Source: Clostridiales bacterium
Lineage (GTDB): Bacteria > Bacillota > Clostridia > Tissierellales > GPF-1
Assembly (NCBI GenBank): GCA_013619125.1
Contig: JABXKS010000012.1
Location: 34,261 to 98,260 of the forward strand
Length of the DNA stretch: 64,000 nucleotides
Reading direction: 5' to 3'
The position numbers and the translations under genes are program-made. The notes beneath the pieces are model-generated. The model was not told the origin of the DNA. It ran no database searches and was given only the letters and a program-made list of their open reading frames with translations. Positions 46,601 through 53,834 of the stretch are shown here, piece by piece (positions within the stretch are counted from its first letter, which is position 1; every line of letters starts with the position of its first letter).

Positions 46601-47166
46601 TGAACGTAATCGTATTTGATACGGAAGTATACTCAAACACAGGTGGCCAAGCTTCTAAAGCGACTCCAACTGCAGCCGTAGCGAAATTCGCGGCAGCAGG
46701 TATGAGAATCAAGAAGAAAGATTTGGGCATGATGGCTGCAACTTACGGTTACGTTTATGTAGCGCAAACTTCAATGGGCTCTAACAAGAACCAATTTATG
46801 AAAGCCTTACTTGAAGCAGAAGCCTACAAAGGACCTTCATTGATCATCTGCTACGCACCATGTATCAACCACGGTATCAAAGTGGGCATGGGCAAAACAC
46901 AAGATCGCATGAAGTTGGCCGTAGATTCAGGTTACTGGCATCTATACCGCTTCAACCCAGAGTTGAAGAAAGAAGGCAAGAATCCTTTCACTTTGGATTC
47001 CAAGCCGCCAACTGCAAGCTTCCAAGATTTCCTTCAAGGCGAAGTTCGTTATTCATCATTGATGAAGACCTTCCCAGAAGTGGCGGAAGAATTGTACGCA
47101 CAAGCTGAAGTAGATATGAACGAGCGCTACGAAGGCTACAAGCGAATGGCAGAAATGAAATACTAG
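43630..47166 (+). CDS. nifJ: Pyruvate:ferredoxin (flavodoxin) oxidoreductase
   Basis: 1178 residues, single-chain PFOR. Oxidatively decarboxylates pyruvate to acetyl-CoA, reducing ferredoxin; the central enzyme of anaerobic pyruvate use. The N-terminal half has ITPSSPMAEY and the VVGGRYGLGSKD region; two ferredoxin clusters CIQCNQCSFVCPH and CTGCGNCADICP (about 690-760); the TPP domain has GCAGCGETPY and the GDGWSYDIGYGGLDH motif. ATG 43630 is preferred over TTG 43624, which is too near the ribosome site. Codon choice differs from its neighbours (Arg mostly CGT, many AAC and GAA), a sign of very high expression. Confidence 0.97.
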   Translation: MAKVFKTMDGNTAAAHAAYAFTDVAAIFPITPSSPMAEYVDLWAANGLKNIFGQTVKVAELQSEGGASGAVHGSLAAGALTTTFTASQGLLLMIPNMYKISGELLPGVFHVSARAVAGHALSIFGDHSDVMAARQTGFAMLASGSVQEVMDLGGIAHLAAIETRIPFVHFFDGFRTSHEISKIEVMDYKEFVRLTDFEAVNRFRNNALNPEHPVTRGTAQNPDIFFQAKESANKFYEVVPAAVQKYMDEITKVTGREYKLFNYYGAPDAERVIVAMGSVTETAEETIDYLMAKGEKVGLLKVRLYRPFAAEAFLAAMPKTATKIAVLDRTKEPGSMGEPLYLDIQSVFYAQETRPVIVGGRYGLGSKDTTPSQIKAVYDNLKLDAPKNQFTLGINDDVTHTSLEVGETIVTEPEGTIRCKFWGLGSDGTVGANKNSIKIIGDHTDMYAQGYFSYDSKKSGGVTVSHLRFGNSPIRSTYLISEADFVSCSKEAYVNQYDLLDGLKKGGKFLLNTVWTVEDLEEKLPASMKQYIANNEIKFYILNATDKAQEMGLGNRTNTILQSAFFNLANVIPFEEAKQYMKDAVVKSYGKKGHKIVEMNHNAIDAGADAVVEVSVPEAWKTATDAQTTLENIAAPAFIENILRPINAQKGDSLPVSAFEGREDGTFDNGSAAYEKRGIAVNVPAWIEDKCIQCNQCSFVCPHAVIRPFLLNEEELANAPEAVKTTVKDAKGKGLEGLSYKIQVSTLDCTGCGNCADICPVQALEMKPLATQVDTEVPNWDYMVGSVEDKNVMTPNTVKGSQFVRPLFEFSGACAGCGETPYMKAVTQLFGDRMMIANATGCSSIWGGSAPTTPYTTNAQGQGPAWANSLFEDNAEFGYGMALATEKIREAVAIQMDALTNMEIPADVKAVCEEWLANAQDGQASKIAAAKVKDLLGKDLGNEEANAAWAAVAEKKDFLVKRSQWIVGGDGWSYDIGYGGLDHVLASGDDVNVIVFDTEVYSNTGGQASKATPTAAVAKFAAAGMRIKKKDLGMMAATYGYVYVAQTSMGSNKNQFMKALLEAEAYKGPSLIICYAPCINHGIKVGMGKTQDRMKLAVDSGYWHLYRFNPELKKEGKNPFTLDSKPPTASFQDFLQGEVRYSSLMKTFPEVAEELYAQAEVDMNERYEGYKRMAEMKY

Positions 47167-47175
47167 AAAATAAGT

Positions 47176-47207
47176 AAGGGGGAGACGTTCGCGTCTCCCC
47201 CTTTTTC
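47176..47207 (+). terminator. Strong terminator after nifJ
   Basis: Perfect 12-bp stem AAGGGGGAGACG/CGTCTCCCCCTT with a TTCG tetraloop, followed by T-rich sequence. Confidence 0.95.
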
Positions 47208-47237
47208 TTGTCTAAATCCCGGAAAATAGAGTATACT
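47208..47237 (+). promoter_or_regulatory. murB promoter
   Basis: TTGTCT (47208-47213), 18-base spacer, TATACT (47232-47237), immediately after the nifJ terminator and 33 bases before the murB ATG. Confidence 0.72.
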
Positions 47238-47269
47238 AGAAGGGATTAAAAATAAAGGATGAGCAGAAA

Positions 47270-48205
47270 ATGAATTGGAATCAGCTATTTGAAAAACTTA
47301 AGGAAATCAATACGAAAGATCGGGTTTATCGAGACGAGCCCATGAAAAAACATACGAATTTTCGATTGGGAGGACCTGCCAAGCTATTGGTGATTCCTGA
47401 GACGGAAGAGCGATTGATTGAAACGATCACCACTTTGCGGGAAGCGCGTGCACCGATGCTTTTAATCGGCAACGGTACCAATCTCTTAATACGAGATGGG
47501 GGATTTTCTGGTGTTGTGGTGAAGATGAATCATCAGGGAATGAAGACTGTCACCGTGGAAGGAACGAAGATGATCGTTGAGGCGGGGGCTCTTTTGAGTA
47601 CGGTTTCCAAACGCGCGCAGCAAGCGGGTCTTTCTGGACTGGAGTTTGCAGGTGGAATCCCGGGAAGTCTGGGTGGCGCTGTATATATGAATGCAGGGGC
47701 ATACGGTGGAGAAATGAAGGATGTTGTCACCTCGGTTCGAATTCTGAATCAGTCGGGTGAAGTTGCGACCTTTGCACGAGAAGAACTTTCCTTTGGATAT
47801 CGAACCAGCCGTTTTCATCAGATGGGCGACATTGTGTTGTCGGTGACCATGGAATTGATTGAAATGGACCCCAGTGAAATTTTGATGACGATGAAAGAAT
47901 TGGACTTTAAGCGAACATCAAAACAGCCTTTGGACAAGCCTAGCGCAGGCAGTACCTTTAAGCGGCCGGAAGGAGATTACGCGGGTCGATTGATCGACGC
48001 GGCGGGTCTTCGCGGGCTTCGATACCGAGGTGCGCGGGTGTCGCCCAAGCATTGTGGATTTGTGATTTTGGACGGTGATGGTTGCGCCAAGGATGTGGAA
48101 GTATTGATTGGCATGATTCAAAAGACGGTCTTTGACCAGTTTGGCGTGTTCTTGGAGAGAGAAGTGATTATTCTGGGAGACGAGAAGGGAGACGGAGATG
48201 CATAG
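47270..48205 (+). CDS. murB: UDP-N-acetylenolpyruvoylglucosamine reductase
   Basis: 311 residues. FAD enzyme that makes UDP-MurNAc for peptidoglycan. Motifs: NTNF-type KKHTNFRLGG, LLIGNGTNLLIRDGGFSG (FAD), AGGIPGSLGGAVYMNAGAYGGE, the catalytic Ser in KPSAGSTFKRP, and LREEV-like FLEREVIILG at the end: a type II MurB. Overlaps rapZ by 8 bases. Confidence 0.96.
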   Translation: MNWNQLFEKLKEINTKDRVYRDEPMKKHTNFRLGGPAKLLVIPETEERLIETITTLREARAPMLLIGNGTNLLIRDGGFSGVVVKMNHQGMKTVTVEGTKMIVEAGALLSTVSKRAQQAGLSGLEFAGGIPGSLGGAVYMNAGAYGGEMKDVVTSVRILNQSGEVATFAREELSFGYRTSRFHQMGDIVLSVTMELIEMDPSEILMTMKELDFKRTSKQPLDKPSAGSTFKRPEGDYAGRLIDAAGLRGLRYRGARVSPKHCGFVILDGDGCAKDVEVLIGMIQKTVFDQFGVFLEREVIILGDEKGDGDA

Positions 48206-49088
48206 ATCAAAACCCGAATCCATGGAATTTGTTATTGTAACAGGATTGTCTGGTGCGGGTCGGTCTCAGGCAGCCAATGTTTTGGAAGACTTGGGCTATT
48301 TTTGCATGGACAATGTGCCACCGCAATTGCTGCCACAATTCGCGATTCTGCATCAGGCTTCTGAATTCCGTGTGAAAAAGGTGGCTGCTGTGGTGGATAT
48401 CCGCGGCGGGGCATATTTTCAGGATCTCTTTGATGTCTTGGAGCAATTTGAAAAAGAAGGACATAGCTATCGCATTTTGTATTTGGACTGCCAGGACGAA
48501 GTGTTGGTGAAGCGATACAAGGAACATCGGCGTCCGCATCCCATGAATCCGGACGGTAGCATTTTGGATGGGATTAAAAAGGAACGGCAGACCCTGAACC
48601 GAATCTTTGAAATGGCACAGCTGGTCATTGACACCTCCAATTTGACATTGGGTAAGTTGCGAGAACGGATTGTCGAGGTTTTAAATGGCGGAGACGGTAG
48701 CGATCTGTTTAAGCTGAATGTGATTTCCTTCGGATTCAAGCATGGGATCCCACTGGAAGCCGATCTGGTATTTGACGTACGATTTTTACCGAATCCCTTT
48801 TATGTTCAAGAGTTGCGAACCAAAACCGGGAGCGACAAGGAAGTGCAAGATTATGTTATGAATTTTGAAGATGCAGGCGTCTTTATGGAACAAGTTATAA
48901 CGATGCTCAAATTTCTGATCCCTCGCTATCAAAGGGAGGGCAAGCAACGATTGGTGGTGGCCATTGGCTGCACGGGCGGCAAGCATCGGTCCGTTACCTT
49001 GGCAAACCGTATCTATGAAGCGATGGAGGCAAGTGAGGATTTTACTTCGAATCTGATTCATCGTGATGAAATGAAGGCGGGGAAATAG
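48198..49088 (+). CDS. rapZ: RNase adapter / nucleotide-binding protein RapZ (YvcJ)
   Basis: 296 residues. Walker A GLSGAGRSQAANVL, with Arg in place of the usual P-loop Lys; C-terminal domain with GCTGGKHRSVTLAN, a hallmark of the family. YvcJ in Bacillus hydrolyses GTP; RapZ in E. coli directs GlmZ decay. The start ATG 48198 has GGGAGACGGAG; ATG 48222 is where most homologues begin but lacks a ribosome site. In the murB-rapZ-yvcK-nudix-whiA-HPr cluster. Confidence 0.94.
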   Translation: MHRSKPESMEFVIVTGLSGAGRSQAANVLEDLGYFCMDNVPPQLLPQFAILHQASEFRVKKVAAVVDIRGGAYFQDLFDVLEQFEKEGHSYRILYLDCQDEVLVKRYKEHRRPHPMNPDGSILDGIKKERQTLNRIFEMAQLVIDTSNLTLGKLRERIVEVLNGGDGSDLFKLNVISFGFKHGIPLEADLVFDVRFLPNPFYVQELRTKTGSDKEVQDYVMNFEDAGVFMEQVITMLKFLIPRYQREGKQRLVVAIGCTGGKHRSVTLANRIYEAMEASEDFTSNLIHRDEMKAGK

Positions 49089-49089
49089 T

Positions 49090-50070
49090 ATGGAAAAAAT
49101 GAATCGAAAAGTGATTGTGATAGGCGGAGGGACGGGTACCTCCGTTCTTTTATCCGGTCTGAAACATTATTTTGATGATGTGGCAGCCGTGGTGACGGTG
49201 GCCGACAATGGCGGCGGATCCGGCGTTCTGCGGGAAGATTTGGGGATGTTGCCTCCGGGAGATGTTCGGTCTTGTTTGTTGGCGCTTGCGGATATAGAAC
49301 CCGCCATGGAAAAAATGCTGAATCATCGCTTTACCCAAGGACGCTTAAAGGGGCAGAATTGCGGAAACCTTTTAATTGCGGCCATGACGGAAATATATGG
49401 AGATTTTGGCGTCGCCATCGAAAAGCTGTCTTCGGTGCTGCGGGTGAACGGACGCGTGTATCCCATGACCTTAAAGGATGTCAACCTGGCAGCCTGTCTT
49501 TCATCCGGTGTGAAGGTGGTTGGCGAATCTCAGATTCCCTTGGAAGCCATAAAGCGCGGCGAACGAATTCAGCGGCTCTGGCTGGAACCCGAAGAAGTGG
49601 ACGCGCCGGTGGAATCGGTAGAAGCCATTGCTTCGGCGGACTGCATTATTTTGGGTCCTGGCAGCTTGTACACCAGCATTCTGCCTAATATTTTGGTGCC
49701 GGAACTGCGGGAAGTGATCGCCCGGGCGAAGGTACCGAGGATCTATGTTTCCAACATCATGTCTCAACCCGGCGAAACCGACGGATTTACCGTACAAGAT
49801 CACGTGCAAGTGATCCGGGATCACGGAGGGATCGGGTTGTTTGATTATTGTCTGATTCATTCGGGCGAGGTGCCGGAGAATGCGCTGGAGCGGTATGAAG
49901 AGGACGGCGCACATTTGATTGGGTATTGCGAGAGTGAGCGCAAACAATTGCAGGCGTGGGGGATTCAACCCATAGCAGCTTCCTTTGTGGAGGTGTCAAA
50001 GGGATACATTCGGCATGACGCCCATGCGATTTCGCGGGAAATTCAAGCCATCCTCACCCACAAGGGGTAG
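49090..50070 (+). CDS. yvcK: Gluconeogenesis/wall-precursor regulator YvcK (GlmR)
   Basis: 326 residues, CofD-like family. N-terminal VIGGGTGTSVLLSGL, VTVADNGGGSGVLRED, LPPGDVRSCLLALA, and GPGSLYTSILPNI. Binds UDP-GlcNAc in Bacillus and stimulates glucosamine-6-phosphate synthesis (family knowledge). Starts one base after the rapZ stop. Confidence 0.94.
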   Translation: MEKMNRKVIVIGGGTGTSVLLSGLKHYFDDVAAVVTVADNGGGSGVLREDLGMLPPGDVRSCLLALADIEPAMEKMLNHRFTQGRLKGQNCGNLLIAAMTEIYGDFGVAIEKLSSVLRVNGRVYPMTLKDVNLAACLSSGVKVVGESQIPLEAIKRGERIQRLWLEPEEVDAPVESVEAIASADCIILGPGSLYTSILPNILVPELREVIARAKVPRIYVSNIMSQPGETDGFTVQDHVQVIRDHGGIGLFDYCLIHSGEVPENALERYEEDGAHLIGYCESERKQLQAWGIQPIAASFVEVSKGYIRHDAHAISREIQAILTHKG

Positions 50071-50138
50071 GGAAATTTATACAGACTTTCTACAAATTAT
50101 GGTATAATGAACCTATAATAAGTGATGGGAGAGTCCTG

Positions 50139-50555
50139 ATGAGACGAGAAAAGAGTGCAGGAGGAGTAGTCGTATTTCATAATTCCATATTGTTGTTGAA
50201 AAAATTCAATGGCGACTGGGTGTTGCCGAAAGGCCGAATTGAACCCGGGGAATCCATGGAGGAGGCAGCCTTGCGCGAAGTTTTCGAGGAGGGTGGCGCC
50301 CGAGGAAACATTATCAAGTATTTACGGTCGATTGAATACAGCTTTAATTCGACACGATTCAACCAGAAGCAAAAGGTCGTAAAAAAAGTGCATTGGTTTT
50401 TAATGGAGACCAACAGCATGCGGTCAAAGCCGCAAAAGGAAGAAGGCTTCGTCGAGGCAAAATATATTTCCATGGCGCGAGCTGTAGAGATCGCAAAGCA
50501 TGACGATGAACGTGACGTGATTCGGATGGCCATTGCAGAGATGAGGGTTGAGTAA
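50139..50555 (+). CDS. NUDIX hydrolase
   Basis: 138 residues. Complete Nudix box: GRIEPGESMEEAALREVFEEGG matches GX5EX7REUXEEXGU with slight drift (split here as GRIEPGESMEE and AALREVFEEGG; key residues E and REVFEE). Hydrolyses a nucleoside diphosphate linked to another moiety; the compound is unknown. An extended -10 (TGGTATAAT, ending 50108) gives it its own promoter. In Bacillus a Nudix gene (yvcI) lies in the same cluster, just before yvcJ. Confidence 0.9.
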   Translation: MRREKSAGGVVVFHNSILLLKKFNGDWVLPKGRIEPGESMEEAALREVFEEGGARGNIIKYLRSIEYSFNSTRFNQKQKVVKKVHWFLMETNSMRSKPQKEEGFVEAKYISMARAVEIAKHDDERDVIRMAIAEMRVE

Positions 50556-50558
50556 AGA

Positions 50559-51443
50559 ATGTCATTTTCTATAAAAGTTAAGAAGGAACTTTGCCGACTG
50601 GCAGTACCGCATCATTCCCACGCGCGTACTGAGCTTTTTGGATTTGCACAGACCCTGGATCTTGCTTGGGAAAAGGGCGATTTCGCCTTTGTTACCGAAA
50701 ATGCAGCAACGGCGCGACGCTTCTATTCTCTGTTAAAGATGGTGGAACCGGAGGGTTTGGATCTAGAGGTGGAGCGACAGGTCTATAAAAAACGGCACAG
50801 TATTTATCAATTTGATTTTCATTCCGAGAATCTTCGGGATCAATTAATTCATCCGCCTGCCTATGAGCGCAGCGGGGAATATCGGGATTTTTTACGCGGG
50901 GCTTTCTTGGGAGCGGGATCGATCAACGACCCAGAAAAGACCTATCACCTGGAGATTGTCACTTTGAATCATGCCCAGGGGAAGCGGTTGGAAATCGCCA
51001 TGGAGCACTTTAACCTAAAGCCCAAACATATCATCAGAAAAGACCATACGGTGGTGTATTTAAAAGAGGGCGAACAAATTTCGGATTTCTTGACTATTGT
51101 GGGGGCGACTGTCGCCATGATGGCTTTTGAAAATATACGTGTTGTCAAAGAGATGCGAAACAATGTGAATCGATTGGTAAATTGTGAAACGGCAAACCTA
51201 TCGAAGACCATTAACGCGTCTGTAGATCAGCAACGAGCCATCCAAATCATTGAGCGCAACCACGCTTGGGAAGACCTGCCTGCGAACCTGAAGGAATTGG
51301 CGGAAATTCGCATGGCTTATCCGGATGCAAGCCTCCGGGAATTGGGAGAGTTGTTGCAGCCACACATTGGTAAGTCCGGTGTTAATCACCGTTTAAAGAA
51401 GTTAATGCAGATAGCTGATGAACTACATGACAAGGAGGAATAA
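50559..51443 (+). CDS. whiA: DNA-binding protein WhiA
   Basis: 294 residues. Degenerate LAGLIDADG homing-endonuclease fold (GEYRDFLRGAFLGAGSINDPEK) plus a C-terminal HTH (LRELGELLQPHIGKSGVNHR). Involved in chromosome segregation and division control in Bacillus, sporulation regulation in Streptomyces. Starts three bases after the Nudix stop and is followed two bases later by the HPr gene. Confidence 0.94.
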   Translation: MSFSIKVKKELCRLAVPHHSHARTELFGFAQTLDLAWEKGDFAFVTENAATARRFYSLLKMVEPEGLDLEVERQVYKKRHSIYQFDFHSENLRDQLIHPPAYERSGEYRDFLRGAFLGAGSINDPEKTYHLEIVTLNHAQGKRLEIAMEHFNLKPKHIIRKDHTVVYLKEGEQISDFLTIVGATVAMMAFENIRVVKEMRNNVNRLVNCETANLSKTINASVDQQRAIQIIERNHAWEDLPANLKELAEIRMAYPDASLRELGELLQPHIGKSGVNHRLKKLMQIADELHDKEE

Positions 51444-51445
51444 AA

Positions 51446-51703
51446 ATGCTGAAAGAAAGAGTTGTGGTACAGTTAAAAACTGGATTGCATGCGCGACCTG
51501 CTGCCAGGTTCGTTCAAACTGCCAGTGATTTCCGTTGCAAGATTACCATTGAAAAGGGCAATAATATTGTGAATGCGAAAAGCATTATGGGCATTATGGC
51601 CTTGGGCGTTGATCAGGGAGAGGAAATCGTTATCCGAACAGACGGCGAGGACGAGAAAGCCGCTTTGGATACGCTATTGGAAATATTAGCAAGCATCGAG
51701 TAA
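51446..51703 (+). CDS. ptsH: Phosphocarrier protein HPr
   Basis: 85 residues. GLHARPAARFVQTA carries the PTS phosphorylation site His15, and NAKSIMGIMALG carries the regulatory Ser46 that HprK modifies. In Bacillus the gene at this site of the cluster is crh, whose product lacks His15; here His is present, so the protein can act both in sugar phosphotransfer and in catabolite control. No PTS enzyme I or II gene is in the window. Confidence 0.93.
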   Translation: MLKERVVVQLKTGLHARPAARFVQTASDFRCKITIEKGNNIVNAKSIMGIMALGVDQGEEIVIRTDGEDEKAALDTLLEILASIE

Positions 51704-51747
51704 ACATTCTTACGAATTATTACACAGCCTGAATTTTCTTAGTTCCC

Positions 51748-51759
51748 CCAGTATACTGG
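51748..51759. promoter_or_regulatory. Palindrome over the likely -10 of the ADP-ribosylhydrolase gene
   Basis: CCAGTATACTGG, a perfect 12-base palindrome flanked by TTCC and GGAA arms (51743-51766); its centre TATACT could be the -10 box. A -35 is not clear. A repressor site overlapping the promoter would explain it. Confidence 0.45.
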
Positions 51760-51780
51760 AGTGGAACGGAGGAATCAAGA

Positions 51781-52830
51781 ATGTACAATCAAATATTAGG
51801 TGTATTATTGGGGGCGGCTGTAGGCGACGCCATGGGCGCCGCGACAGAATTGCGCACCCCAGATGAAATATTTAAAACTTTTGGCCATTGGGTAACGGAA
51901 TTTGAAACACCGCCGGCAGATGTGTTTGCAGGCGGCCGGGAAGCGGGGCAAATCACGGATGATTTTAGCTCTGCTTATTTTACAATCCGAGCCATTTTGG
52001 CCGCTAGTGGAAAAATTACCCCGCAGATAGCGAAGGCGGGGATTTTGTCTTGGGCAAAAAGCGAGTATTTTGAGGCTTTTGCCGGCCCCACAACACGAGC
52101 AGCGATTCAGGAACTGATCGAAGAAGGACACTTGAAAGAAAACTCCCTATTGGGGAGATGCGGCAAAGCAACCAACGGCGCGGCGATGAAGGCTTTTGTC
52201 GGTGGTGTTTTTCAACCGGGAAATATAGATTCTGCCATTGACGCTGCGATTGCCATCGCCGAAGTGACCCATCCCTATCATCTCTGCCTGTCTGGTGCGG
52301 CTGCCATTGCGGCGGCGGTTAGTGAGGCCGTTACGGAAAAGGCAACGGTGGAGTCCGTCTTTGAGGCGGGTCTTTACGGCGCGAAACGCGGTGCGGAGAT
52401 TGGCATTGAACGGGGCATGCAAATTGCAGGGCCATCGGTGTGGAAACGCATGGAATGGGCGAGGGAAATTGTTGCCCGTGAAGACGATCCGATCAAGGGG
52501 TTGGAAGAAATTCGGAATTTAATTGGTACAGGCATTCATGTATCGGAAGCGGTGCCCGCCGCCTTTGCTATTGTTCTGCTTTCAAAAGGGGATCCGGATA
52601 GGGGCATTTATTATGCCGTAAACATCGGGGATGACACGGACACCATCGCAACGATGGTGGGTGCGATTCTTGGGGGATTGAATGGCGCGTCCGGTTGGGG
52701 AGACAAGTACATCGCACAAATTGAAGGGAAAAATCAAATCGATTTACGGGAAATGACAAAAGAAATTTTCCGTTTGCAATCAAAAGGGGTGGACCATGTA
52801 CACGGTATTTATCGGGAGCAACGCGATTGA
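51781..52830 (+). CDS. ADP-ribosylglycohydrolase family protein
   Basis: 349 residues. DraG-like fold: N-terminal LLGAAVGDAMGAATE, metal motif QITDDFSSAYF (usually TDD[TS]), and C-terminal GDDTDTIATMVGAILGG with the second pair of Mg ligands. Members remove ADP-ribose from proteins or nucleosides. It overlaps the next gene, a PfkB kinase, by 35 bases, an arrangement like E. coli yegU-yegV, suggesting a joint nucleoside or ADP-ribose salvage job (inference). Confidence 0.9.
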   Translation: MYNQILGVLLGAAVGDAMGAATELRTPDEIFKTFGHWVTEFETPPADVFAGGREAGQITDDFSSAYFTIRAILAASGKITPQIAKAGILSWAKSEYFEAFAGPTTRAAIQELIEEGHLKENSLLGRCGKATNGAAMKAFVGGVFQPGNIDSAIDAAIAIAEVTHPYHLCLSGAAAIAAAVSEAVTEKATVESVFEAGLYGAKRGAEIGIERGMQIAGPSVWKRMEWAREIVAREDDPIKGLEEIRNLIGTGIHVSEAVPAAFAIVLLSKGDPDRGIYYAVNIGDDTDTIATMVGAILGGLNGASGWGDKYIAQIEGKNQIDLREMTKEIFRLQSKGVDHVHGIYREQRD

Positions 52831-53686
52831 CGAATATTACGACTGCAGCAATTATCCCCGAGAAGGCGACAAGGCTATGGTAAACTTTGTGGGGAGCTAT
52901 GCGGGCGGTATGGTTGCCAACTCAGCTTGCATCTTTGCCGCGACGGGGGGGGCTGCTTTGATGATCGATCAGATTGGCGTGACGACTTCTGACGAGTTGA
53001 TTCTGCGGGATTTGACGGTTCATGGGGTGGGCACGGCAGGCATTACGCGTTCGCCGTCGACCCAAGGGTATCGTTGCCATATCTACCGCACAGAAACGGA
53101 AAGTACAATCTTTGTGGTCGAAGGACAGAAAGAGAAGTACCGCTTGAATGAACAGCAATTGAATTACATTGAAACCGCGAATGCGATCTATTCAACGGTG
53201 CATGAACTACAGAACTTGATTAATTTGCCGGAGCTGATGTCGATCCTTCGCCTTAAGAAAAACATATTGATGCTGGATGTGGAGGACAATTCCTTCACCA
53301 CTTTTGAGGAAGATCAGGCGATTTTTAACGAAGCGTCCTTTATCTCCTTTAGCGAGTCCGGATTCAACAAGATCAAAGCAGAACTCGGGGAGCGGACCAT
53401 TGAGCGGCTTTTGAACAATAAGGATAAAAAGATTTTGATTACCCGAGGCGCATCAGGCGCAGAAATTCATACCTTGGCCGGCATGATTATGCAAGATGGG
53501 ATGCCCGCAAATGTCGTCGATACAACAGGTGCGGGAGATACATTTAACGCGGTCTTTCTTTATGGTAAAATAAAGGGAATGGACGATCGTGAAGCGTTGG
53601 AAAACGCGATTCGATTCAGTGCTATGGCCACGGAATGTATGGGGCCCAGGGGCTGCATTGAAGAGATAAAAACGGCATTTCAATAG
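52796..53686 (+). CDS. PfkB family carbohydrate/nucleoside kinase
   Basis: 296 residues. Ribokinase fold: N-terminal GSNAIDEYYDCSNYPREGDK, FVGSYAGGMVANSACIFAATG in the substrate lobe, and the C-terminal signature VDTTGAGDTFNAVFLYG containing the catalytic Asp. Substrate uncertain (ribose, nucleoside or other sugar). Translationally coupled to the ADP-ribosylglycohydrolase gene. The stop codon lies within the terminator stem. Confidence 0.92.
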   Translation: MYTVFIGSNAIDEYYDCSNYPREGDKAMVNFVGSYAGGMVANSACIFAATGGAALMIDQIGVTTSDELILRDLTVHGVGTAGITRSPSTQGYRCHIYRTETESTIFVVEGQKEKYRLNEQQLNYIETANAIYSTVHELQNLINLPELMSILRLKKNILMLDVEDNSFTTFEEDQAIFNEASFISFSESGFNKIKAELGERTIERLLNNKDKKILITRGASGAEIHTLAGMIMQDGMPANVVDTTGAGDTFNAVFLYGKIKGMDDREALENAIRFSAMATECMGPRGCIEEIKTAFQ

Positions 53687-53708
53687 AGTCCATTGGGCTC
53701 TATTTTTA
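53682..53708 (+). terminator. Intrinsic terminator after the PfkB kinase
   Basis: AATAGAGTCC-ATT-GGGCTCTATT, one G-U pair, then TTTATTTTG. The element copy B begins eight bases later. Confidence 0.85.
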
Positions 53709-53716
53709 TTTTGTTA

Positions 53717-53817
53717 GATGAATAGATCTTCGTCAGCACATAGCAGAGGTAACAATCTGCTCAGATGCGACAAAACGATGATGGTCTGTCTTGAACAGGG
53801 TTCAAGGCAGAATTCAT
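53717..53817 (+). ncRNA. Dispersed ~100-nt structured element, copy B (upstream of dnaE)
   Basis: Closing stem ATGAAT/ATTCAT; TCTTCGT with ACGATGA (one mismatch); inner hairpin AGCAGA/TCTGCT; 3' hairpin CTTGAAC-AGG-GTTCAAG within CTG/CAG. Ends 17 bases before the dnaE ATG. The string ATGAATAG at its 5' end opens a false in-frame extension of dnaE. Confidence 0.87.
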
Positions 53818-53834
53818 GGAGTGGGAGGAAAAAT

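Noticed and set aside
48222..49088. Shorter RapZ start at ATG 48222
   Set aside because: Homologues usually begin here, but no ribosome site precedes it, while ATG 48198 has a strong one; kept only as an alternative.
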